This document shows, piece after piece, positions 57,149 to 64,000 of a stretch of 64,000 nucleotides of DNA (position 1 is its first letter; every line of letters starts with the position of its first letter). This stretch comes from an uncultured Bacteroides sp. (lineage in GTDB: Bacteria > Bacteroidota > Bacteroidia > Bacteroidales > Bacteroidaceae): NCBI GenBank assembly GCA_944322345.1, contig CALUOO010000014.1, forward strand, positions 1 to 64,000, given 5' to 3'. A program made the translations under genes and the position numbers. Below the pieces are notes generated by a model. It was not told the origin of the DNA. It worked only from the letters and a program-made list of their open reading frames with translations, and did no database searches.

Positions 57149-59068
57149 ATGAAAAAGAAAATACAATTTACGATAATGATGCTACTCACCTTTTTAGGAA
57201 GTGGTTGTAGCGATTTTTTGGATGTTGTGCCGGATGGGGTAGCGGTGTTGGAAAACGCCTTTGCACGACGTACAGAGGCTAAGAAGTACTTGTATACCTG
57301 TTATTCGTATATGCCGGAAGATGGAAACCCATCCATTGATGCTTCTTTATGGGGGGATGAAAAATGGAGTATGGAGAATGCGATGCATTATGATTTTGTG
57401 GGACACGGCTTTGATATAGCCAAGGGGTTGCAGAATGCAAATGCTCCTATACTGGATCAATGGGATCATTATTACCGTGCATTGAGAGATTGCAATATTT
57501 TTTTAGAGGATGTAGGCGGTGTACCCGATTTGCCAGATTGGGAGAAAAAGCAATGGATTGCCGAAGTCAAATTTCTGAAGGCATACTATCATTTTTTATT
57601 GCTTCGCATGTATGGTCCCATTCCTATCATCCGGAAAAATCTGCCGATTGATGCACCAGTGGAACAGGTACGGGTATTTAGGGAACCGGTAGATGATTGC
57701 TTCGCTTACATTGTGCAGCTATTGGATGAGGCGAAAGGGGACTTGCCTTTGTCTATTATCAATCCGGTAGAGGAGTTGGGACGTATTACCCGCCCGATTG
57801 CGTATGCTTTGAAAGCAAAAGTGTTGGTGATGGCAGCCAGTCCTTTGTTTAATGGAAACACCGATCAGGTTACTTTGGTCAATACTAAGAGTAAAGACAA
57901 GACACCGTTATTTAATCAGACGTGGTCTTTGGATAAATGGAAACTGGCAGCGCAGGCCTGTAAGGAAGCGGTGGATTTGTGCGAAACAGAGCTTGGAATG
58001 AAATTATATGAGTATCCGGGAAATGCCCAATATGATTTGTCTGATACGATTATCACTCAAATGTCTTTGCGGAATGCTTTTTGTGAGAAATGGAACAGTG
58101 AAATAATTTGGGCAAATACGCAAAGTAATCAGTCCGATGTACAATTTCTGACTACTCCCAAATTGGATCCCCAATATCAAAATGGATCTCGAATCAGTCA
58201 ATCTTTTTGTGCCCCTTTAAAGATAGGAGATCAATTTTATACAGCTCATGGTGTACCATTGGAGGAGGACAAGACATTCGATTATGAAACCCGCTTTGAG
58301 ATTTCTACGGCTGGTGCAGCAGATCAGTTGTATATTCATCGGGGCTCAAAGACTGCGAATTTACATTTTAATCGTGAACCTCGTTTTTATGCTTGGATAG
58401 GATTTGACACTGGCGTTTGGTATGGACAGGGTAAATATGATGACAGTAACCCGAATGAATTATTTTATGTGCAAGGGCGTAAAGGACAATTACATGGTTC
58501 TATTGGACCTGATTTTGGTCCTGTAACAGGATATATACCTAAAAAATATGTCCATTTTGAAAATGTACAGAATCCGGGAAATGACAACTATTCTGTAAAT
58601 GTTTATCCTTGGCCATTGATGCGTTTGGCAGATTTGTATCTGTTGTATGCTGAAGCTCTGAATGAAGCCGATAATACAGAAGTGAATAGGGATGAAGCGA
58701 TTAAATATATAGATAAAGTACGTTCAAGGGCTGGATTAAAAGGTGTGGAAGAGTCGTGGACAAACTATTCTACCAATCCGGGTAAATTTCAAAGTCAAGT
58801 CGGATTACGGGAGATTATTCATCGGGAACGTTTGATAGAACTCTCTTTTGAGGGACATCGTTTTTGGGATTTGCGCCGTTGGAAAGAGGCAATGGATGCT
58901 TATCGTACTCCGATAGAAAGTTGGGATTTGGAACAACGAGAGCCTCAATATTATTATCGCAAGAAAGTGATAAGGAATCAGACTTTTGGGTTGAAGGATT
59001 ATTTTTGGCCGATTAGTAACGCTAATTTGAGAGTTAATCCGAATTTGGAACAAAATTTAGGTTGGTAA
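57149..59068 (+). CDS. SusD-like outer-membrane glycan-binding lipoprotein
   Basis: The 639 residues begin with a lipoprotein signal ending LLTFLGSGCSDFLDV (cysteine at about 20). The fold is RagB/SusD: helical TPR-like segments, WDHYYRALRDCNIFLEDV, the conserved KFLKAYYHFLLLRMYGPIPI, and the C-terminal RLADLYLLYAEALNEA and RERLIELSFEGHRFWDLRRWK motifs. It caps the SusC barrel and binds the target glycan on the cell surface. Confidence 0.96.
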   Translation: MKKKIQFTIMMLLTFLGSGCSDFLDVVPDGVAVLENAFARRTEAKKYLYTCYSYMPEDGNPSIDASLWGDEKWSMENAMHYDFVGHGFDIAKGLQNANAPILDQWDHYYRALRDCNIFLEDVGGVPDLPDWEKKQWIAEVKFLKAYYHFLLLRMYGPIPIIRKNLPIDAPVEQVRVFREPVDDCFAYIVQLLDEAKGDLPLSIINPVEELGRITRPIAYALKAKVLVMAASPLFNGNTDQVTLVNTKSKDKTPLFNQTWSLDKWKLAAQACKEAVDLCETELGMKLYEYPGNAQYDLSDTIITQMSLRNAFCEKWNSEIIWANTQSNQSDVQFLTTPKLDPQYQNGSRISQSFCAPLKIGDQFYTAHGVPLEEDKTFDYETRFEISTAGAADQLYIHRGSKTANLHFNREPRFYAWIGFDTGVWYGQGKYDDSNPNELFYVQGRKGQLHGSIGPDFGPVTGYIPKKYVHFENVQNPGNDNYSVNVYPWPLMRLADLYLLYAEALNEADNTEVNRDEAIKYIDKVRSRAGLKGVEESWTNYSTNPGKFQSQVGLREIIHRERLIELSFEGHRFWDLRRWKEAMDAYRTPIESWDLEQREPQYYYRKKVIRNQTFGLKDYFWPISNANLRVNPNLEQNLGW

Positions 59069-59084
59069 TTTAAAATAGGTGATT

Positions 59085-60308
59085 ATGAGAAAAATAGAAT
59101 TAATAGTGTTAATGCTTTCCGTACTCATTTCATTGTATGGGTGTAAAGAGGAAGAACGCATTGATATTCTAGATGAAAGTGCTCCGGCTCCTTTGCCTTT
59201 GACAGAAGTTTCTGTGACTCCGAAACATGGAGGGGCAGTACTACATTATCAGATACCAAAAGATAAGAATCTGTTGTGTGTAAAGGCGGTTTATGAGATT
59301 AATCCAGGACAATTTAATGAGACAAAGGCTTCTATTTATCTTGATTCTTTAGTGTTGAAAGGATTTGGCTCGAATAAGACGACTCAAGTGAAAGTGGTGA
59401 CCGTTGGTAGAAATGGGAAAGAATCAGAACCGCTGATGGTTGATGTGACTCCGTTAACGCCGGTCGTGGATTATGTGGCATCTTCTTTTCAAGTGAAAAG
59501 AGCGATTGGAGGAGTAAAGATTAGTTATGATAATAATGATTCTAAAGAAAACCTGACGTATGTATTGCTGACTAAAAAATCAGAAACCGATGAATGGAGT
59601 GAAGTAAGAAAGTTTTATTCAAGCTTGAAAGAAGGCACTCATACACAACGTGGTATGGAGGCTGTAGAGACAAATGTAGGTGTTTACGTGACAGACCGTT
59701 GGGGAAACTCATCTGATACAGTATGTTCTATAGTAACTCCTGTTTTTGAGGAAGAAATACCCAAACCATTTGCCCATAAAGAAGTGGCAGGAGATAACTG
59801 GACTCCTGGAGCTCCAAATTTTGGAATAGAAAATTTATGGGATGGTAGATGGGATATAGATGCACAGTTTATATATGCCACAGCAAAGAATACTCCTATT
59901 CCTCAGTCTTTTACTATTGATTTGAAGCATAAAGTGGAAATAACTCGTATTGTGGAACATCAACGTCCTAAATATACATATCTGGATACTAGTGTGAAAG
60001 AATTTGAATTGTGGGGTACTTGTGTTGATATGCCTAATGGTGATACGAATCATCCGGATTGGATTCCTTTAGGGCGTTTTTCTTTTTATCAGCCATCTGG
60101 ACAGACTGGTAATCCGACAGAGGAGGATTTTCAATATGGTAATGTGGATGGAGAGAATTTTGAGTTTTTAGATGAAAATGGTGATCCTAAACCGACGCCA
60201 CCTGTACGTTATTTGCGTTGGCGTACGTATGAAACATGGAACGGGGCTACTGAAATGGGAGAAGTCTTGATTGCAGAATTGGAAGTATATGGTAAAATTG
60301 TGGATTAA
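59085..60308 (+). CDS. PUL lipoprotein with DUF4959/DUF5126/DUF5000-type domains
   Basis: The 407 residues begin MRKIELIVLMLSVLISLYGC, a lipoprotein signal; ATG 59085 is preferred over a GTG six bases upstream. The N-terminal half has two Ig-like segments (about 30-125 and 130-220) and the C-terminal half is a discoidin-like beta-sandwich (IENLWDGRWDIDAQFIYAT..., ending MGEVLIAELEVYGK). These domains are typical of surface glycan-binding proteins in PULs. It follows susD by 16 bases. Confidence 0.82.
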   Translation: MRKIELIVLMLSVLISLYGCKEEERIDILDESAPAPLPLTEVSVTPKHGGAVLHYQIPKDKNLLCVKAVYEINPGQFNETKASIYLDSLVLKGFGSNKTTQVKVVTVGRNGKESEPLMVDVTPLTPVVDYVASSFQVKRAIGGVKISYDNNDSKENLTYVLLTKKSETDEWSEVRKFYSSLKEGTHTQRGMEAVETNVGVYVTDRWGNSSDTVCSIVTPVFEEEIPKPFAHKEVAGDNWTPGAPNFGIENLWDGRWDIDAQFIYATAKNTPIPQSFTIDLKHKVEITRIVEHQRPKYTYLDTSVKEFELWGTCVDMPNGDTNHPDWIPLGRFSFYQPSGQTGNPTEEDFQYGNVDGENFEFLDENGDPKPTPPVRYLRWRTYETWNGATEMGEVLIAELEVYGKIVD

Positions 60309-60325
60309 TTAAATCTGGTAAGAGT

Positions 60326-61492
60326 ATGAAAAAAATAGTATATATTGGATTCTTGTGTGCATTCTTCCTTACTTCCTGCATGCAGTTGGAAGATGCATAT
60401 GATAAATATCTTGTTCCGGGCGGATATATTTATCCTCAAAAACCTACGAATGTCCGTGCCTATTCCGGAGATGCAAGGGTAGTACTTAAATGGGATAAAG
60501 GAAACGACCCTTCTATTGCAAAAGCAGTGGTCTCTTGGAACAATGGAGAAGGCTCTCAAGAGTTTCCTATTAATGGAAATACGGAAAATGTAGAGTTGGA
60601 AGTGAACAATTTGCAGGAAAAGGATTATTCATTTCAAATACAGACATTTGATGCAGAGGGTAATAACTCTGTTCCTGTGGAGGTAAATAGCCAAGCGTAT
60701 GGGGATTTGTATAAATCTTCTATTTACGACCGGGCTATTACATTAGCTTATATAAATCAGGACAAACTTATTGTTGAATGGAATACGGGTGATATTAGCA
60801 ATGGATTGCAATATACTGAATTACGATATAAAGATGCGGGTGGTAAGGATTGTGTGTTGAAAATTGATGCCGAATCAAATGGTGAAACCATAATTAATGA
60901 TTATTTATTGGGAACTCCTATTATCACTAAGAGTTTTTATGTCCCTGATACTACTTGTGTAGATGTTTTTGAGACAACGGAGACCCAAACAGAACCGCTG
61001 AATATTATCGACCGTAGCGCTTGGACGATTACTGCCAGTTCTTATGAACCTACTGGACAAACAGGATATGGAGGAGCTAATCCTGAACGGGTGTTAGATG
61101 GATTAATAGAGTGGGCTCCTAATGCCAATGCTGATGTGCCGACTTATTGGCATAGTCAACATACAGGTAGTGGATCGAATTTTCCACATTGGTTAGCTGT
61201 AGATATGAAAAAACCGATAAATATCAAAAGGGTTGTTTTGCAGTGTAGAAATGATCCTAATTGTACATCTGGTTATTCATTTAGTAATTTTACTATTCAA
61301 GGAAGCAATGATGGAGAAAACTGGGTAGATTTGGAAACGTACGATGTATATTCGCGTACTGATAAGAACCCGCAATATTATCCGGTTGAAACCAAGGAGT
61401 ATTATTCTCATTTTAAGATTGTGATGAATACTGGATACGGACAATATGCTGATCTTTGTGAATTGGCTGTATTGGGAGTAGAACGTGAATAA
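60326..61492 (+). CDS. PUL lipoprotein: DUF4998 plus F5/8-type (discoidin-like) domain
   Basis: The 388 residues start MKKIVYIGFLCAFFLTSC, a lipoprotein signal with cysteine at 18. Two N-terminal Ig-like modules of DUF4998 type (LEDAYDKYLVPGGYIYPQKPTNVRAYSGDARVVLKW, read in parts) precede an F5/8 type C domain from about residue 235 (WTITASSYEPTGQTGYGG...PERVLDG; HWLAVDMKKP; FTIQGSNDGENW). It is probably a surface glycan-binding protein paired with the previous one. A hairpin follows before the next gene. Confidence 0.85.
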   Translation: MKKIVYIGFLCAFFLTSCMQLEDAYDKYLVPGGYIYPQKPTNVRAYSGDARVVLKWDKGNDPSIAKAVVSWNNGEGSQEFPINGNTENVELEVNNLQEKDYSFQIQTFDAEGNNSVPVEVNSQAYGDLYKSSIYDRAITLAYINQDKLIVEWNTGDISNGLQYTELRYKDAGGKDCVLKIDAESNGETIINDYLLGTPIITKSFYVPDTTCVDVFETTETQTEPLNIIDRSAWTITASSYEPTGQTGYGGANPERVLDGLIEWAPNANADVPTYWHSQHTGSGSNFPHWLAVDMKKPINIKRVVLQCRNDPNCTSGYSFSNFTIQGSNDGENWVDLETYDVYSRTDKNPQYYPVETKEYYSHFKIVMNTGYGQYADLCELAVLGVERE

Positions 61493-61508
61493 AAGATGTA
61501 ACTATAGT

Positions 61509-61542
61509 CGGCTATGCTTAGAAAGTGCTTTAAGCATAGCCG
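61509..61542 (+). terminator. Hairpin between the fourth and fifth PUL genes
   Basis: CGGCTATGCTTA (61509-61520) and TAAGCATAGCCG (61531-61542) form a perfect 12-bp stem with a 10-base loop. No T-run follows, so it is more likely an mRNA stabilising or partial-stop element than a full terminator. Confidence 0.6.
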
Positions 61543-61566
61543 CTGTATCGTAATAATTATTTAAAA

Positions 61567-62895
61567 ATGAATTGCTTGAGAGTTGTTTTTTGCTGCTGTC
61601 TGTTAGGATGGATAATAATTAGTTGCTCGAAATCAGAATTGGAATTGGGTGGAAAACGTTTTTTGACGATTAACACGGTGATCCGTGTTAATCAAATTGA
61701 GGTATCACGAGATAAGAATGTAGGAGTGGATGAGCGTGAATGGCATACACCGGAAAGAGTTGTTAATTTTAGAAATGCAGTTGAAAAAGGATTTCCAGGT
61801 GCCAAGGTGACATGGGCTTTCAGTTGGCTGGCATTGCATGATACAACGGCAAACTATCGAAATATACGTGAATTGGTTGTTGGATATCACCATAAATATG
61901 GTGATGAGATAACGTTTATTCCAGGAGCATATTTTGCAAATGCTTATAATTCGACTGAACAAGTGAATCACGATTTGCATGAGGGATTACAACGGGTATC
62001 GGAAATAGTAGGTGATTCGTATCGACCGAAAAGTATTGTGGCTGGGTTTCTATCTGCTAAAAATCAGCAATATTTGGCAGAAAAGGAAGATATACACGTT
62101 TGTCAGGGAAATATCTGGAGCCAATACGCAATAGACAATCAAGACGGAGACGGTGCTGTGAGCTATCCGTTTTATCCTTCTACTGAACATTTCTGTAAAC
62201 CTGCTCAGGGGAAAAATGATCAAGTGGATTGTGTAAATCTGGATGGTTGGACTATGGATTTTCTTGCAGCCCGTAGAGAGGGGTTTGCTGAAGGATTTAA
62301 TAGCCGGATGGGAGTTGGTCCCATAGAAACCTTACAGGCTTATGGGGAAGAAATTGGTTTGAAAGAAATGATGCATACGACCGCTATTCATTTCGACGAT
62401 GGTTTCAAGAGGAATGGCTTTGCATGGGTAACTAATTGCTGGGAGTTATGTTTAAATATTGATACGAAAGGATTGACAGACTGGTTGACTTCTATCCGCC
62501 AGCGATGGCCAGATGTGAAATGTATAACCCAAGGGGAATTTGGCCTTTTGTGGAGAGAAACTTATAAGAATAATGATTTTAACTATCGTTTTTTTGAAAG
62601 AGGTTCGGGGATCGGAGGATCGGATGCAGACAAGGAGATTATGTGGTATATGAATAAACAGTTTAGACTGGCCATTTTAAAGGAGATAAATTCTGGTAAA
62701 AAATATGTGATTGATTTCACCCGTTACGATGTAAAAGCAGAAGAGCCTGTATCCGGAACAACACGAAACTGGACTTTGTTTGGAGAAATCAATCAGAAAC
62801 AGACTCGTCCGCAGGATAAACCGCAGCCTTTGGATCAACTGTCTAAGGAACAGAGAAAGTTAATCAGTTCTTATTATCCGGAGATATTTGATTAA
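61567..62895 (+). CDS. DUF3863-type lipoprotein of the PUL
   Basis: The 442 residues begin MNCLRVVFCCCLLGWIIISC, a lipoprotein signal with cysteine at 20. The mature part fits the DUF3863 (with DUF3864) family of Bacteroides, whose function is unknown. Visible features are INTVIRVNQIEVSRDKNVGVDE, GAKVTWAFSWLALHDT, TAIHFDDGFKRNGFAWVTNCWE and CITQGEFGLLWRE. The barrel-like pattern with D/H-rich segments looks enzymatic, perhaps deacetylase- or glycosidase-like, but this is only inference. Confidence 0.75.
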   Translation: MNCLRVVFCCCLLGWIIISCSKSELELGGKRFLTINTVIRVNQIEVSRDKNVGVDEREWHTPERVVNFRNAVEKGFPGAKVTWAFSWLALHDTTANYRNIRELVVGYHHKYGDEITFIPGAYFANAYNSTEQVNHDLHEGLQRVSEIVGDSYRPKSIVAGFLSAKNQQYLAEKEDIHVCQGNIWSQYAIDNQDGDGAVSYPFYPSTEHFCKPAQGKNDQVDCVNLDGWTMDFLAARREGFAEGFNSRMGVGPIETLQAYGEEIGLKEMMHTTAIHFDDGFKRNGFAWVTNCWELCLNIDTKGLTDWLTSIRQRWPDVKCITQGEFGLLWRETYKNNDFNYRFFERGSGIGGSDADKEIMWYMNKQFRLAILKEINSGKKYVIDFTRYDVKAEEPVSGTTRNWTLFGEINQKQTRPQDKPQPLDQLSKEQRKLISSYYPEIFD

Positions 62896-62927
62896 AGCAG
62901 CTAAGAAACTTCAAACATTTTCTCATC

Positions 62928-64000
62928 ATGAAAACATTCATAAAAATAGCAACATGTTGCTTGGTATGTATCTCATGCAACAACGAATATTTACCTGAGT
63001 GGCAAAAGAAATATGCATCGGTAGAAGAAGTACGTGAGATGTTCAAGGAACCTCCTATGTTTTATGCTCCCCATACATTCTGGTTTTGGGATGATACGAT
63101 AAGAGATGAGCATCTTGCGGCGGAAATGGCCGCACAGATGGCGAAACAACGATTAAATCCGGGCTATGCTCATCCGCGGTCGGGATTCGATGCGAATGTC
63201 CCGGCTCTTCCTTCCGAACAATATTTATCGGATACATGGTTTAACACTGTAGGAAATGCTGTACAAACTGCGCACAAGAATGGCATGACATTGGGATATT
63301 GTGACGATTACAACTGGCCGAGTGGACAGGCAGCCGGCAGAATATTGGAACAATATCCGGAATTGGAGGCTGAATATCTCCAATGGAAACGTTATGAGGT
63401 TGATCAGGAACTTTTTAATTGTGGAAAAGTGACTTTTGCCGTAGCGGGAAAGAAGATAGATGGTAAGCTGGATGCCTCTTCGCTGCAAATAATCGAGAGT
63501 CAAAATGATAGTATCAGTTGGAGAATCCCGGAGAAAGGAGACTGGATTGTCTATACTTATAAAAAAGGACATCATTCGGGCATTGACGGGGGACGGGTAA
63601 ACTATTTGAACCCTAAACTTATGGAAGTATTTATTCCTATGGTTCACGAACAGTACGATAAATACTTTCAAACTGAAATGGGAAAAACGATACCGGGTGT
63701 ATTTGTGGACAACGAAGGAGACTATGGCTGGCAGATGGCATGGTCGGACTATTTGGCACAACAATATCAGGAGAAGAAAGGGCGTGATATACGTGTGTGG
63801 CTACCGTTGCTAACGGAGGATGATAAGGACGGACTGTTTGCTAAAGCACGGTGCGATTGGTTCGATGTGGTGTCGGACACTTACATCGGGTGCTATCTGC
63901 AGCCGTTGGTGGACTGGCTAAAACAACGTAATATGTATTATATTTCCAATCTTTGGGAAGAATCCCTACAACTGGAAACAATGGCTGTAGGAGACTTGAT
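62928..64000 (+). CDS. GH106-like lipoprotein glycosidase (cut by window end)
   Basis: The ATG at 62928 begins MKTFIKIATCCLVCISC, a lipoprotein signal with cysteine at 17. The frame stays open through base 64000 (357 codons). HTFWFWDDTIRDEHL (WFW at 52-54), YCDDYNWPSGQ at 124-134 and GVFVDNEGDYGWQ match the GH106-like fold and parallel the secreted relative at 50114-52330. It is the sixth gene of the rightward PUL transcript, 32 bases after the DUF3863-type gene. Expected activity is removal of rhamnose or a similar sugar, not proven. Confidence 0.82.
   Translation, partial: MKTFIKIATCCLVCISCNNEYLPEWQKKYASVEEVREMFKEPPMFYAPHTFWFWDDTIRDEHLAAEMAAQMAKQRLNPGYAHPRSGFDANVPALPSEQYLSDTWFNTVGNAVQTAHKNGMTLGYCDDYNWPSGQAAGRILEQYPELEAEYLQWKRYEVDQELFNCGKVTFAVAGKKIDGKLDASSLQIIESQNDSISWRIPEKGDWIVYTYKKGHHSGIDGGRVNYLNPKLMEVFIPMVHEQYDKYFQTEMGKTIPGVFVDNEGDYGWQMAWSDYLAQQYQEKKGRDIRVWLPLLTEDDKDGLFAKARCDWFDVVSDTYIGCYLQPLVDWLKQRNMYYISNLWEESLQLETMAVGDL

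Overview
The window reads as a chromosomal segment of a gut Bacteroides (Bacteroidales), probably near the B. thetaiotaomicron/ovatus group. The evidence is the translation-gene order tuf-secE-nusG-rplKAJL-rpoBC-rpsLG-fusA-S10/spc/alpha, promoters of the Bacteroides type (TAnnTTTG near -7), mostly non-Shine-Dalgarno starts, and a SusC/SusD polysaccharide utilisation locus (PUL). The species is an inference; no search was run.

Region 1 (1-31.7 kb) is the core gene-expression block, all on the + strand. It holds tRNA-Tyr (cut by the window edge), tRNA-Gly, tRNA-Thr, tuf, tRNA-Trp, secE, nusG, rplK, rplA, rplJ, rplL, a hairpin attenuator, rpoB, rpoC and a terminator. A 22-bp repeat array, a DUF3467 gene, rpsL, rpsG, fusA and a continuous run from rpsJ to rplQ follow. 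The run includes secY, map, infA, rpoA and two very short genes, rpmD and rpmJ. It ends at a strong terminator.

Region 2 (31.7-39.6 kb) holds two unrecognised membrane or secreted proteins, a membrane-anchored MutS-like ATPase, a second 22-bp repeat array and a TetR regulator. It ends with a tightly overlapping SGNH-SGNH-MBOAT operon that looks like an envelope glycan O-acylation system.

Region 3 (39.6-50.1 kb) holds two outward-facing secreted glycosidase genes: a GH78-like protein on the - strand and an (alpha/alpha)6-type enzyme on the + strand. Between them, all on the - strand, lie an AraC regulator, a WalJ/YycJ-type hydrolase, a POT-family transporter, a lipoprotein and a mini-lipoprotein ORF with an in-frame TAG. 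A 79-bp element, about 72/79 identical and in inverted orientation, lies upstream of both glycosidase genes. It points the same way relative to each, so a shared promoter/operator is the simplest reading.

Region 4 (50.1-64 kb) is a PUL built on a divergent intergenic region. Leftward run a GH99-like (WbsX) enzyme and a GH106-like enzyme with a 4-bp overlap. Rightward run SusC, SusD, a DUF4959/DUF5000-type lipoprotein, a DUF4998 plus discoidin-like lipoprotein, a DUF3863-type lipoprotein and a second GH106-like lipoprotein cut by the window end. GH78-like and GH106-like enzymes together suggest rhamnose-containing glycans, but the substrate is inferred only.

The least explained signals are the 79-bp inverted element pair, three intergenic arrays with a strict 22-bp period (two sequence families, with inverted copies), the TAG-interrupted mini-lipoprotein, and perfect Shine-Dalgarno sites on only three ribosomal protein genes.
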